From Corynebacterium marinum DSM 44953 (lineage in GTDB: Bacteria > Actinomycetota > Actinomycetes > Mycobacteriales > Mycobacteriaceae): a DNA stretch of 64,000 bases. The stretch's first letter is position 1, and the number at the start of each line of letters is the position of its first letter. The notes below the pieces were generated by a model. The model was given only the letters and a program-made list of their open reading frames with translations. It did not search any database and was not told the DNA's origin. The translations under genes were made by a program, and so were the position numbers. This document shows, piece after piece, positions 46,973-56,336 of this stretch. The stretch spans positions 1,240,001-1,304,000 of the forward strand of contig NZ_CP007790.1 in the NCBI RefSeq assembly GCF_000835165.1, read 5' to 3'.

Positions 46973-49765
46973 CTAGTAGCCGATGGCCACCACACCCCGG
47001 CGGATGGCGTTGATGGCGCGCCGGGCGTTGGCCTGCACATCGTCGGTGTAGGCGGTCTTGGCCACCTGGTCGAGCAGGTCGATGACCTGGCGGCACCAGC
47101 GGACGAAGTCTCCCGGGGTCATCTCGGCACCCGACTCGGCCGCGGCGGCCAGGCAGTAACCGAGTGGGGCGCCGGCCGCCCACTGGTGCATGGCCAGGGC
47201 GAAACCGGCCTCAGGCTCCCGGGTGAGGGGTAGGTTGTGCCGCTTCTCGTCGGCCGCCAGCTCGGACCAGACCCGCATGGTGTCGTCCATGGCCGTGGCC
47301 ATCCGGTCAGTGGCGGCCTCGGGCTCCCCGCCGGTGTTCTTCCGGCTCTCGAAGGTGCACAGCGAGACCACTCCGGCCAGCTCCGCCGGGTCGAGCTCGT
47401 TCCAGATCCCGCGGCGGAGACACTGGGCCACCAGCAGGTCGGACCCGATGTGGATCCGGGACAGCAGTTCGCCTTCGGGGGTGAGCACCGGGATCCGGTC
47501 CGGGCCGGTGCCCTCGAACTCCACGTAGTACATCTCCGACAGCAGCGCGATGATGCGCTCGAAGTGCCTGCCGAGGGTGTCGGTGGCCTTCTCGATGCGG
47601 GCGTTGAGCCGGTCGAGTTCCCGTTCGCGGCGCGCCAGCTTCTCGCCCACACGGGCCAGCTGCTCCCGGTCGGTCGCCGGCCAGGTGTGCACCGGATGAT
47701 CGCGCAGGGCGGTGCGCAGGGCGGTCACCTTCTCCGAGTCGCGCACCCGGGCCACCTGGCGCATCTTGCCCGGACGGCCGAAACTGTGCCGCCGGAAATG
47801 GTCCACGACGTAGCGGGTGTTCCGCCGCGGTTCCTTGACCACGTTGCGCGGGAGGCGCATCTGGCCGATGGTGATGGGCGGGTTGGCGAAGGACGCGGCG
47901 TCGATACGCCCGGACCAGCCCTGCTCCGTGGTCACCCACGGGCGCGGGTCGGCGGTCTGGTTGGCGGGGGTGACCACCACCGCCAGCACCGGGTGTTTGC
48001 GCCCCGGAATCGCGATGACGTCGCCGACCTGCAGCTTCCCCAGCAGCGTGACGGTCTCCTGCTGACGCTGCTCCATCGAGTGGAGGCGGGAGGCCTTCTC
48101 CTCCTCGCTGAGATCGCGGCGCAGACGCATGTAATCGACGAGCAGGTCGGCCGCGTCGTCCCCGTCGCGGACGGGCGGGGCGAAGGTGACGATCGCGTCG
48201 TTGAGCTGGGAGCGCAACTCCCGGACACGGTGCTCGGCGCGCTCGATCTCGCGCACATCGTCGACCACGGATTCATCGGCCTGATACTGGGCGAAGGACT
48301 TCTCCAGCAGACGCAGCGAAGGCTCGAAGCCGAGCATGTTCAGCAGGTTGACGGCCATGTTGTAGCCGGGGACGAACGTGGAGATCAACGGGTAGGTGCG
48401 TGTCGACGCCAGCCCCGCCACCGCCCGCGGGTCCATGGCCGGCGACCACTGCACCACGGCATGGCCGATGACGTCGATACCGCGTCGCCCCGCCCGCCCG
48501 GTGAGCTGGGTGTACTGGCCCGGGGTGAGGTCGACGTGGCTCTCACCGTCGAACTTCACCAGCTTCTCCAGCACCACGCTGCGCGCCGGCATGTTGATGC
48601 CCAGGGCGAGAGTCTCGGTGGCGAAGACCGCGCGCAGCAGCCCCTGGACGAAGAGCTTCTCCACGATGTGGCGGAACGCCGGGAGCATGCCCGCGTGGTG
48701 GGCGGCGAAACCGCGCTTCAGGGCGGCCTTCCACTGGGAGAACTGCAGCACCTCGAGGTCCTCCAGCGGGATGCCCGCGACGCCCTCGTCGATGATCGCC
48801 TCGATGCGCTCCGACTCCTCCTGGCTCGTGAGGACCAGGTTGGAGCGCAGGCACTGGAAGAGCGCGCCGTCACATCCCGCTCGGGAGAAGATGAAGGTGA
48901 TGGCGGGCAGCATCTTCATGCTCTGCAGCACCCGGATGACCTCGGGGCGCCCCACCGGCCGTTGACGGTCTTCGGGGCGTTTGACGCCCGCACGGCGGCC
49001 CTCCGCCCTCGCGCGGAAACCGCGGCCCGACTCCCAGTCGGAACGCCCCTCCTCCGCCTGGGCGGACTCCATCCGCTCGATGCGCTGCTCCAGTTCCCGG
49101 TTGACCTGGCCGCCCGTGCCCGGTTCGAACAGGGGGTAGATCTTCCGGCCGACCATCATCCACTGATCCAGCGGGACAGGGCGCAGGTCGGTGACGATGA
49201 CCTTCGTGTCGCCGCGGACGGTGGACAGCCAGTCGCCGAATTCCTCCGAGTTCGACACCGTCGCCGAGAGCCCGATGATGTTGACCCGCTCATCGAGGTT
49301 GAGGATGACCTCCTCCCACACCGGGCCGCGCTCCCGGTCGGCCAGATAGTGGATCTCGTCCATCACCACGTGGCTGAGGCGGTCCAGCGCCGGTGAGGCC
49401 GCGTAGATCATGTTGCGCAGCACCTCGGTCGTCATGACGACGATCTCGGCGCTGCCGTTGATCGACACGTCGCCGGTGAGCAGGCCGACGGCCTCCTTGC
49501 CGTGCGCCTTGACCAGGTCGTGGTACTTCTGGTTGCTCAACGCCTTGATCGGCGTGGTGTAGAAGCACTTCGTCCCCCGGGACAGCGCCAGAGAGACGGC
49601 GAACTCGCCGACGATGGTCTTGCCGGCGCCCGTCGGGGCGCAGACAAGCACCCCGTGGCCGTCCTCCACCGCCTGACAGCCCTGGAGCTGGAAGTCGTCC
49701 AGCGGAAAGCTGAGGCGGGAGGTGAACTCCGCGAGGTGACTCACAGTGCTGTCGTTGGTGTCCAT
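46973..49765 (-). CDS. helY: Ski2/Mtr4-like RNA helicase HelY
   Basis: A 930-residue DExH helicase of the Ski2/Mtr4 group, likely active in RNA turnover. Walker A APTGAGKT is near residue 45, motif II VMDEIHYLAD near 135 (DEIH instead of the usual DEVH), motif III SAT and motif VI QLTGRAGRRGID near 410. A charged insertion (about 225-265) separates the RecA domains. The C-terminal third is the DSHCT/ratchet region. The start at ATG 49765 has TAACGT 7 nt upstream (leaderless); a GTG 9 nt further up overlaps that hexamer. It follows tatC on the same strand with a 45-nt gap. Confidence 0.94.
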   Translation of the reverse strand: MDTNDSTVSHLAEFTSRLSFPLDDFQLQGCQAVEDGHGVLVCAPTGAGKTIVGEFAVSLALSRGTKCFYTTPIKALSNQKYHDLVKAHGKEAVGLLTGDVSINGSAEIVVMTTEVLRNMIYAASPALDRLSHVVMDEIHYLADRERGPVWEEVILNLDERVNIIGLSATVSNSEEFGDWLSTVRGDTKVIVTDLRPVPLDQWMMVGRKIYPLFEPGTGGQVNRELEQRIERMESAQAEEGRSDWESGRGFRARAEGRRAGVKRPEDRQRPVGRPEVIRVLQSMKMLPAITFIFSRAGCDGALFQCLRSNLVLTSQEESERIEAIIDEGVAGIPLEDLEVLQFSQWKAALKRGFAAHHAGMLPAFRHIVEKLFVQGLLRAVFATETLALGINMPARSVVLEKLVKFDGESHVDLTPGQYTQLTGRAGRRGIDVIGHAVVQWSPAMDPRAVAGLASTRTYPLISTFVPGYNMAVNLLNMLGFEPSLRLLEKSFAQYQADESVVDDVREIERAEHRVRELRSQLNDAIVTFAPPVRDGDDAADLLVDYMRLRRDLSEEEKASRLHSMEQRQQETVTLLGKLQVGDVIAIPGRKHPVLAVVVTPANQTADPRPWVTTEQGWSGRIDAASFANPPITIGQMRLPRNVVKEPRRNTRYVVDHFRRHSFGRPGKMRQVARVRDSEKVTALRTALRDHPVHTWPATDREQLARVGEKLARRERELDRLNARIEKATDTLGRHFERIIALLSEMYYVEFEGTGPDRIPVLTPEGELLSRIHIGSDLLVAQCLRRGIWNELDPAELAGVVSLCTFESRKNTGGEPEAATDRMATAMDDTMRVWSELAADEKRHNLPLTREPEAGFALAMHQWAAGAPLGYCLAAAAESGAEMTPGDFVRWCRQVIDLLDQVAKTAYTDDVQANARRAINAIRRGVVAIGY

Positions 49766-49810
49766 GAGACCCACGTTACTGAAGAAGAGGTCGCCTGATC
49801 ACCCGGAACC

Positions 49811-50779
49811 TCAGAGCACGTCGTCGAAGGTCCCGTGCGACGGCGCCACCGGGGCGGGGGCGCTGACCGGCGCCGGTGCGTCCACCCCGCCCGGGCCGCT
49901 GTTCAACGGGGAGGCGGCCTCGTCCTCGAGGTCCATCCACTCCGGGCGGTGGCGCTGCCGGCGTTTGTCGTTCCAGCGGGCGAACTGCATCGCCATCTCC
50001 ACCAGGAGCGTCAGCGCGACGGCGAGGATCACCATGGAGAAAGGATCCTGCCCCGGGGTCATGAACGCCGCGAAGAGGAACAGGGTGAGGATGATCACCC
50101 GGCGTTTGTCCTTGATCGCCTCGTACTCGAGTATGCCCACGATGTTGAGCATGACAATGATCAGGGGAACCTCGAAGCTCACGCCGAAGATGAGCAGCAG
50201 CGCCAGCAGGAAGTTGTAGTAGCGCTCGCCGGTGAGTGCGGCGACCTGGGTTTCGTCGCCGACGGTGAGCAGGAAGTCCAGGCCGTAGTGCACGACGAAG
50301 TACGCCAGCACCGCGCCGGCAGTGAACAGCATTACCGCGAGGGTGACGAAGGTGAAGGTACCGCGGCGCTCCTTCTTGTGCAGACCGGGGACGATGAAGG
50401 CCCAGATCTGGTAGAGCCACACCGGGGAGGAGAGCACTAGGCCGGCCAGAGCACCGACCTTCAGGCGCAGCATGAACATCTCGAAGGGGCCGGTCGCCAG
50501 CAGGCGGCACTCGCCGTCCGCCGTGAAATCCGCGCGGTTCTCGGGTGGGAGCTCACAGTAGGGCCCCCGCAGGATCTCGCCGAGGGGGCTGAGCCCGAAG
50601 GGACTGTACTGGTACCAGAGGAAACCGAGCACGGTGCCCGCGAGCACGGCAATCAGGGAGATGACCACGCGGCGGCGCAGCTCCTGGAGGTGCTCGACCA
50701 GCGACATCTCGCCGGTCGACGACTTCCTCCTCTTCCTCAGGCTCGGGCGCCGCCGGGTGACCTCACCGGACTGGGACAT
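49811..50779 (-). CDS. tatC: Twin-arginine translocase subunit TatC
   Basis: A 322-residue receptor and core subunit of the Tat pathway, which exports folded proteins. Six transmembrane helices are expected. Conserved MSLVEHLQELRRRVVIS precedes helix 1, and the signal-peptide binding region SSPVWLYQIWAFIVPGL near residue 120 and GVSFEVPLI in helix 4 are present. The first 24 residues are very basic and the C-terminus is a Pro/Ala-rich cytoplasmic tail. It lies 18 nt after tatA. No tatB is in this window. Confidence 0.95.
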   Translation of the reverse strand: MSQSGEVTRRRPSLRKRRKSSTGEMSLVEHLQELRRRVVISLIAVLAGTVLGFLWYQYSPFGLSPLGEILRGPYCELPPENRADFTADGECRLLATGPFEMFMLRLKVGALAGLVLSSPVWLYQIWAFIVPGLHKKERRGTFTFVTLAVMLFTAGAVLAYFVVHYGLDFLLTVGDETQVAALTGERYYNFLLALLLIFGVSFEVPLIIVMLNIVGILEYEAIKDKRRVIILTLFLFAAFMTPGQDPFSMVILAVALTLLVEMAMQFARWNDKRRQRHRPEWMDLEDEAASPLNSGPGGVDAPAPVSAPAPVAPSHGTFDDVL

Positions 50780-50797
50780 TGTCGACGTGACCCCGCC

Positions 50798-51109
50798 CTA
50801 CTGGTTCGGCTGGTTCGGGTGCTGCTGACCGGGCTGACCCGGCTGTGGCTGCTGGGACGCCTGGCCCGGCTGCGCCTGGGGCTGGTTCTGCGGCTGGTCC
50901 CAGAAGTCCTGCTGTGGGGCGGCGATCTGACCCTGCTGCGGCTGCTGGGCTGCCGGCGGCTGATCGTCGTTGCTCATCTCCTTGACCTCGGACTTGAAGA
51001 TGCGCATGGACCGTCCGATGGAACGCGCCGCATCGGGGAGCTTCTTCGCGCCGAACAGCAGGACGACGACGAGCACGATGATCAGGATTTCCCAGGGGCC
51101 GGGAGTCAT
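50798..51109 (-). CDS. tatA: Twin-arginine translocase subunit TatA
   Basis: A 103-residue pore-forming subunit. The N-terminal helix [20 protein letters not shown] is followed by the hinge [22 protein letters not shown] and amphipathic helix, then a long Gln/Pro-rich disordered tail typical of corynebacterial TatA. I take the ATG at 51109; the in-frame extension to 51160 places non-family residues before the transmembrane helix. AGAGG lies 11 nt upstream. It heads a tatA-tatC pair, 54 nt downstream of pafC on the same strand. Confidence 0.93.
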   Translation of the reverse strand: MTPGPWEILIIVLVVVLLFGAKKLPDAARSIGRSMRIFKSEVKEMSNDDQPPAAQQPQQGQIAAPQQDFWDQPQNQPQAQPGQASQQPQPGQPGQQHPNQPNQ

Positions 51110-51163
51110 AAGTGTGATACCTCTCAGAAAGAGCTGGGGCGGGTACGCTGGCGTGATCAAGCG

Positions 51164-52159
51164 TCACTGGCTAGCGAACTTAGATCCTTGATCATACGCT
51201 GTCAATGCAGCTACCGCGTGACCGCGCACCTCAGCCACCAGCTCCGGCGGGCCGGTGACCTTCAGCCGATCGGACTGGCCGAGGGCGAAACGGATCAGCC
51301 ACTCCTTCGAACCAACCGGCATCCGAGCCTGCACCCAACCGTCCTCGGCCACCTCCCCGAGGGTGACCGGGAAATAATCGGCCAGCCACGTGTGCTCGGG
51401 GTGGATGAGCAGCTCGGCCTGCTCGGTGATCCGCCGGTAGCCGAAAGGGTCCTCCACATCGAAGGGCAGGGCGGCCAGGTGGGGCGAGGAGTCCTCGTCA
51501 AGGATGTGCACCTGACTCATCCGGTCGGCGCGGAAGTTCTTGTGCCGGCCGGAGGTCTCCTCCCAGGCGGTGAGGTAGGTTTCCCCGCCGGTGACGAAGA
51601 TGCGCGCCGGGTCGACCACCCGGGTGCTGGTGCGGTCGGAGGAACGCGAGCGGTAGGTGAAGCGCAGCTTCCGGCCGGCCTCCATCGCCTCCCGCAGGAT
51701 TTCCTGGGAGGTCCGCTCCGCCGGGTCGTCGGCCGCGATGGAGTCGAAGATGGCCGCCACCTCCGGGCCGAGGATGCCGCGCAGCTTCGCGGCGGCGGAG
51801 ATGACCGCCTCCCGGTCGGTGAGCCCGGGTGTGGCCTCCAGGGACTCCAGTGTGAGGAGCAGCGCGCCCGCTTCCGTGGGCGTCAGCCGCAGGGGGTGGT
51901 CCATACCCTGCGAGTTGGTGATCTGCACCCGCTGGTAGGAGGCGGTCAGCTCGACCAGCTCCTCCGGCCACGTGCCCACGCCGCAGCAGGCCAGCCGTGC
52001 CAGCTCGTCGATGAGTTCCGCCGGGTCGCGGCCGAGATCCTTGGCAGCCTCCAGCACGGTGCGGTCGGGGTGCGCCTGGAAATACGGGATGAGGTTGAGC
52101 GCCCGGACGAGGGTGTCCAGCTTGCCGGGGGAATCCGCCGGCCCTGTCCTGGCGGGCAT
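51164..52159 (-). CDS. pafC: WYL-domain transcriptional regulator PafC
   Basis: A 331-residue protein with an N-terminal winged-helix domain (about 1-120), a WYL domain (about 145-235: TYRSRSSDRTSTRVVDPARIFVTG, then TYLTAWEET) and a C-terminal extension. In mycobacteria PafB and PafC act as a heterodimer that activates a LexA-independent DNA-damage response. The start ATG overlaps the pafB stop by one base (TGATG), the tight coupling expected for subunits made together. Despite their name they are not needed for pupylation. Confidence 0.92.
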   Translation of the reverse strand: MPARTGPADSPGKLDTLVRALNLIPYFQAHPDRTVLEAAKDLGRDPAELIDELARLACCGVGTWPEELVELTASYQRVQITNSQGMDHPLRLTPTEAGALLLTLESLEATPGLTDREAVISAAAKLRGILGPEVAAIFDSIAADDPAERTSQEILREAMEAGRKLRFTYRSRSSDRTSTRVVDPARIFVTGGETYLTAWEETSGRHKNFRADRMSQVHILDEDSSPHLAALPFDVEDPFGYRRITEQAELLIHPEHTWLADYFPVTLGEVAEDGWVQARMPVGSKEWLIRFALGQSDRLKVTGPPELVAEVRGHAVAALTAYDQGSKFASQ

Positions 52160-53112
52160 CAGCGTGCCACCCCCCGGAGCAGTGCGATGATGTCGGCGCG
52201 CACGTCGGTGGGTTCGTGCACCACCACGTCCGGTGCGAAACCGGCGGCGGTGCGGGCGAGCCAGTCGCGGTCGACGTCGACAAGCTCCACGAGGCCGTCC
52301 GCGCGGCGTGTGCCGGCCGCCGCGAGTTCGAGGGCGGTGCCCTCCGGGATGTGCAGGACGGCGTCGACACGCCGGCGCCCCACGCGCAGCGACTTCTCGA
52401 CGATCGTCTGCAGGCTCTCCGGCGCCTCGGTGTGCGTGGCCGGGGCGCGCAGCGCGCGGACGTCGCGGATCCGGCGGATGCGGAAGCACCGCGGCTCGTC
52501 CCGGTCGATGTCGTGGCCGACGAGGTAGAGACGGTCGTGCAGCGGCACGAGCCCCCACGGGTCCATGACCCGGCGGGCTGGGGCCGAGGTGGGCGTGGCC
52601 AGGTAGTCGAAGCTCATGCGGTAACCCGCCCGGATGATCGCGAGGGTGTCCTTGAGCAGCTCCGGGGGAAGCCGGTGCAGGTCGTTGACGTTGGTGAACA
52701 CCGGGGCCTGCGAAAGGTCCCGGCTCACACCGGACGCGGCGAGCTTGGTCCAGCCGGAGCGGGCGAAGGCGCCCAACTCGCTGCTTCGACCCATCTCCCC
52801 GGCCAGGCCCAGCACGGCCGCCTCCTCCGGCGTGAAGGTGACCTCCGGGAGATCATACTCGTCGGACAGGAGGCGGTAGGTGGTCACGCCGTCACCGGAC
52901 GGCGACGAGGTCAGCGGCACCCCCGCCCGGCCGAGGGTGGCGATGTCGCGCCGCAGTTTCGTCAGGAAGGCGTCGTCGCCGAGCCCCTGATAACCGTCGA
53001 CGTGTTCCCGGATCCAGGCGGGGGTGAGCATCCGCCCGCCGTGGCGGTCGGCGTTGATCAGCGCGAACACCAGGTTGGTGAGCCGGCTGACCGCCATCTG
53101 CGTCTTGACCAT
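52159..53112 (-). CDS. pafB: WYL-domain transcriptional regulator PafB
   Basis: A 317-residue partner of PafC with the same order. The HTH domain at the N-terminus contains RLTNLVFALINADRHGGR and LRRDIATLGRAGVPL. The WYL domain (about 170-235) has DYLATPTSAPARRVMDPWGLV and RLYLVGHDIDRDEPRCFRIRRI. The WYL pocket of this family probably senses single-stranded DNA or another nucleic-acid signal of damage. Its ATG directly follows the pafA TAG stop (TAGATG). Confidence 0.93.
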   Translation of the reverse strand: MVKTQMAVSRLTNLVFALINADRHGGRMLTPAWIREHVDGYQGLGDDAFLTKLRRDIATLGRAGVPLTSSPSGDGVTTYRLLSDEYDLPEVTFTPEEAAVLGLAGEMGRSSELGAFARSGWTKLAASGVSRDLSQAPVFTNVNDLHRLPPELLKDTLAIIRAGYRMSFDYLATPTSAPARRVMDPWGLVPLHDRLYLVGHDIDRDEPRCFRIRRIRDVRALRAPATHTEAPESLQTIVEKSLRVGRRRVDAVLHIPEGTALELAAAGTRRADGLVELVDVDRDWLARTAAGFAPDVVVHEPTDVRADIIALLRGVAR

Positions 53113-54549
53113 CTAGACCCTCCCGTAGGCGTCTGCGTTCTCCTCAAGATAGGCCAGCAGGTGGTCCACGCGCTCGTCAACCGGCTGGAAAGGGTCGAGC
53201 AGTTCCACCACGCGGGGCTCGGGGGCGTTGACCTTGAGGTGGACCCAGTCGGTGGTGACGGGTGCGCCGAGTTCCTCGGCCGCCGCGATGAAGCGCCCCC
53301 GCAGGTGCGCGCGGGTGGTCTCCGGGGCGGCGTGGAGGGCCTGCCCGATCGCGGCGTCGTCGGTCCACCGGTCCACCAGTCCCCTGGCCTCGAGCAGCGG
53401 GAACAGTCCCCGGCCGGGGCGGATGTCGTGGTAGGCCAGATCGACCTGGGCGAGCTTCGGGTGGGTCCAGTCCTCCCCCACCCGCTCTCGGTAACGGTTG
53501 AGCAGGTTGAGCTTGATCACCCAGTCGATCTCCCGGTCCACCCGGGAAAAGTCCTGCGTGCGGATCGCCTCGAGCTGGCGGGTCCACAGGTCGACCACCC
53601 GGCGCAGCTCCGCGGTGGGGGTTCCCTCATCCGGGCGCTCCTCCAGCCACACGGCTGCGGCGGCCAGGGTGGCCTCCTGCACCTCCAGTGCCGTGACGGT
53701 GCCGCCCTGCTTCAGCGCGAGCGGCGTCGAACCGGTCATGTCGCGGGCAATGTCCCGGATGTGGCCGATGGGGTTGTCCATCTCGAAGTCGGGCAGCTCG
53801 ACGCCGGCCTCGATCATCTCCAGGACCAGCAGGGTGGAGCCGACCTTGAGCGCGAAGGTGGTCTCCGACATGCTGGAGTCGCCGACGATGACGTGCATGC
53901 GGCGGAAGCGGTTGGAGTCGCCGTGGGGCTCGTCGCGGGTGTTGATGATCGGCCTGGCCCGCGTCGTGGCCGAGGAAATGCCCTCCCACACCTGGTCGGC
54001 GCGCTGGGACACGACGAAACCTGCGTCGAAGCCTCCGCCCGAGCGACCCACCATGCCAGCGCCGCAGATGAGCTGGCGGGTGATCATGAACGGCAGGAGC
54101 TGCTTGCCCAGGTTGCGCAGCGGCAGGTGCCGCCCGACAAGGTAGTTCTCGTGGCAGCCGTAGGAGTTGCCCACCGAGTCGACGTTGTTCTTGAACAGGT
54201 ACACGCGTCCGTCGATGCCGTCCGCGGCCAACGCCTCCTCGGCCTGCTGCGCCAGTTCGTCGACCATCCGGTCGCCGGCCTGCTCGTGGTTGAGCAGCTG
54301 GGTGAGGCTGTCGCACTCCGCGGTGGCGATCTCCGGGTGGGAGCCGACGTCCAGGTACAGGCGTGAACCGTTGGGCGTGAAGATGTTCGAGCTGGCGTAA
54401 CGCGACACGATCGGCCGGAAGAGGTACCGGGCGATCTCATCCGGGCTCAGGGTGCGGCCGCCGTCGCCGGCGACCGCGGTGATTCCGTATTCCGTTTCGA
54501 CGCCGACGATCCGGCGGGCGAAGAGACGTCCCTCAGTGGCGCTGCTCAT
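53113..54549 (-). CDS. pafA: Pup-protein ligase PafA
   Basis: A 478-residue carboxylate-amine ligase of the glutamine-synthetase fold. It joins the C-terminal glutamate of Pup to lysines of target proteins, using ATP. RRIVGVETEYGITAV is near the N-terminus, SHPEIATAECDS holds metal-binding acids, SYGCHENYLVGR follows near residue 130, and RRMHVIVGDSSMSE near 220 contributes to the active site. It lacks the Dop-loop. It stands 6 nt after pup. In mycobacteria the proteasome genes prcB and prcA sit between these two; they are missing here. Confidence 0.96.
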   Translation of the reverse strand: MSSATEGRLFARRIVGVETEYGITAVAGDGGRTLSPDEIARYLFRPIVSRYASSNIFTPNGSRLYLDVGSHPEIATAECDSLTQLLNHEQAGDRMVDELAQQAEEALAADGIDGRVYLFKNNVDSVGNSYGCHENYLVGRHLPLRNLGKQLLPFMITRQLICGAGMVGRSGGGFDAGFVVSQRADQVWEGISSATTRARPIINTRDEPHGDSNRFRRMHVIVGDSSMSETTFALKVGSTLLVLEMIEAGVELPDFEMDNPIGHIRDIARDMTGSTPLALKQGGTVTALEVQEATLAAAAVWLEERPDEGTPTAELRRVVDLWTRQLEAIRTQDFSRVDREIDWVIKLNLLNRYRERVGEDWTHPKLAQVDLAYHDIRPGRGLFPLLEARGLVDRWTDDAAIGQALHAAPETTRAHLRGRFIAAAEELGAPVTTDWVHLKVNAPEPRVVELLDPFQPVDERVDHLLAYLEENADAYGRV

Positions 54550-54555
54550 GGGCGG

Positions 54556-54747
54556 TTACTGGCCGCCCTTCTGCACGTACGAGCGGACGAATTCCTCCGC
54601 GTTGGTCTCCAGCAGCCCGTCGATCTCGTCGAGCAGGTCGTCGGTGCCGGTGGTGTTGAGCTGGGCCTGCCCTGCCTGCGTCTCCGCGGCGTCGTTGTTG
54701 CGGTCGCCGCCGCCGCCGGCGCTCACCTGGGTCTGGGGTCCGGTCAT
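54556..54747 (-). CDS. pup: Prokaryotic ubiquitin-like protein Pup
   Basis: A 63-residue intrinsically disordered tag. The C-terminal half (DDLLDEIDGLLETNAEEFVRSYVQ) is the helix that binds Arc and PafA. It ends in Gly-Gly-Gln, so Dop must deamidate the last Gln to Glu before ligation. The start ATG has GGAG about 8 nt upstream. It lies between dop and pafA, 15 nt and 6 nt away, so the supply of tag, activating enzyme and ligase is co-expressed. Confidence 0.97.
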   Translation of the reverse strand: MTGPQTQVSAGGGGDRNNDAAETQAGQAQLNTTGTDDLLDEIDGLLETNAEEFVRSYVQKGGQ

Positions 54748-54762
54748 GATGGGTCTCCGTTT

Positions 54763-56325
54763 CTAGTGCTGGTGGGGTTTGTTGATGTGGGTCTTGTTGT
54801 GGTGCGTGATGTAGTGGTCGGGTTCGATCCCGATCTCCGCCAGCCCGGCCAGCAGCTCGTCGGTGTTCTCCGCCGAGTTGATGATCTCGCCGACGTGCTC
54901 GCGGGTGAGCTTGTCGACGTCGTTGGTCTGCAGGCGGGCGGTCCCCTCGCTGTACTTGAGGATCATCGTCTGCCAGCTCGCGGCGATGACGTCCTCGCCG
55001 AAGCGGGCGGACACGGCGCCGCGGAACCAGGCGCGGGAATCCGCCGGCGGGGTCTTCGCCGCCTCGCGGATCTCCTCCTCGGTCGCCAGGGTGGCCATGC
55101 GGCCCTTGCGCACGAGGGCGTGGTGGAGGGATTTCGCCGGGTCGATGTCGGCGTACTGGAGGTCGATGAGCTTGAGCTTCGGGTCGGCGATGTCCACGCC
55201 GCGGTCGAGGTATCCCTTGATCAGCGCCCACTTCGCGGTCCAGTCGAGCAGGTGGGAGGTTGTGAGGGGGTCGTCGGAAAGCAACTCCATGACCTCGCCC
55301 CACAGGGAGATGACGCGCTCGTCGACGTCGTCTTCGGCGGTGACCCGATCGCGGTAGAAGGCGAGGATCTCCAGCGCGGTGAGCTCGCGGCCGTCGCGGA
55401 GCCGCAGGCGGTGGGTGAGGGTGAGGTCGTGGGAGACGTGCTTGATCTCGGCGACCGGATCCTTCAGGCGCAGGTCGGAGAAGTCGACGCCGGCCTCGAT
55501 GGCGTCGATGACCAGCTTGGTCATGCCGAGCTTGAGGAAGGTCGAGGTCTGCGACATGTTCGCGTCGCCGACGATGGTGTGCAGGCGGCGGAAGTGCACG
55601 GCGTTGGCGTGGGGTTCGTCGCGGGTGTTGACGATGCCGCGGTTGAGCGTGGTCTCCAGCGAAATCTCCTGGTGGAAGTAGTCCGCCCGCTGGGAGATCT
55701 GGAATCCATCCTGCTCCCCCGCCTCGCCGATGCCCACACGCCCGGCGCCGACGATGATGTTGCGGGTGACGAAGAACGGGATGAGCGCCTGGGTCAGCGT
55801 CTCGAAGTCCGTCTTGCGGGAGTACTGGTAGTTCTCGTGGGCGCCGTAGGACGCCCCCTTGCCGTCGACGTTGTTCTTGTAGATCTTCAGCGGCGGGCAC
55901 GGGTCGTGGTGCTTGAGGATCGACAGGCCCTGCCCGTAGAGCTCGGCGACGTCCTCGGCGGCCTTGAGCAGGATGAGGTCGCCCGCGGCGTCGTAGACCA
56001 TCGCGTCGTAGGCGTTGGACACTTCCGGGGAGGAGTACTCCGGGTGCGCGTGGTCGACGTAGAAGCGTGCGCCGTTGGTGGTGACCACGTTGGCGATGCC
56101 CACCGCGTCCGGCTCCACGACCGGCACCGTGTGGTAGCGGCGCAGGTCGAAACCGCGGGTGTCCTTGAGGGGGGACTCCTCCTCGTAGTCCCAGCGCGAC
56201 CTCGCGCCGGTGTTCATCGCCGCGTAGGCCACCACCGCGTGGGTGGAGGTGACGATGGGGCTCAGCCCCGGGTTCTCCGGGGTGGAGATGCCGTACTCGG
56301 TCTCGGTGCCCATGTATCTGGTCAT
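54763..56325 (-). CDS. dop: Depupylase / Pup deamidase Dop
   Basis: A 520-residue homologue of PafA that deamidates Pup-Gln and removes Pup from targets. MGTETEYGISTPENP stands near the N-terminus. Family features are THAVVAYAAMNTGARSRWDY near residue 28 (the region of the Dop-loop), SYGAHENYQYSR and RRLHTIVGDANMS. I use the ATG at 56325: TAGGGT lies 8 nt upstream and overlaps the arc stop codon, so dop could have its own leaderless transcript besides read-through from arc. ATG 56313 (MGTETEYG) is a possible alternative. Confidence 0.94.
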   Translation of the reverse strand: MTRYMGTETEYGISTPENPGLSPIVTSTHAVVAYAAMNTGARSRWDYEEESPLKDTRGFDLRRYHTVPVVEPDAVGIANVVTTNGARFYVDHAHPEYSSPEVSNAYDAMVYDAAGDLILLKAAEDVAELYGQGLSILKHHDPCPPLKIYKNNVDGKGASYGAHENYQYSRKTDFETLTQALIPFFVTRNIIVGAGRVGIGEAGEQDGFQISQRADYFHQEISLETTLNRGIVNTRDEPHANAVHFRRLHTIVGDANMSQTSTFLKLGMTKLVIDAIEAGVDFSDLRLKDPVAEIKHVSHDLTLTHRLRLRDGRELTALEILAFYRDRVTAEDDVDERVISLWGEVMELLSDDPLTTSHLLDWTAKWALIKGYLDRGVDIADPKLKLIDLQYADIDPAKSLHHALVRKGRMATLATEEEIREAAKTPPADSRAWFRGAVSARFGEDVIAASWQTMILKYSEGTARLQTNDVDKLTREHVGEIINSAENTDELLAGLAEIGIEPDHYITHHNKTHINKPHQH

Positions 56326-56336
56326 ATTTTTCAACC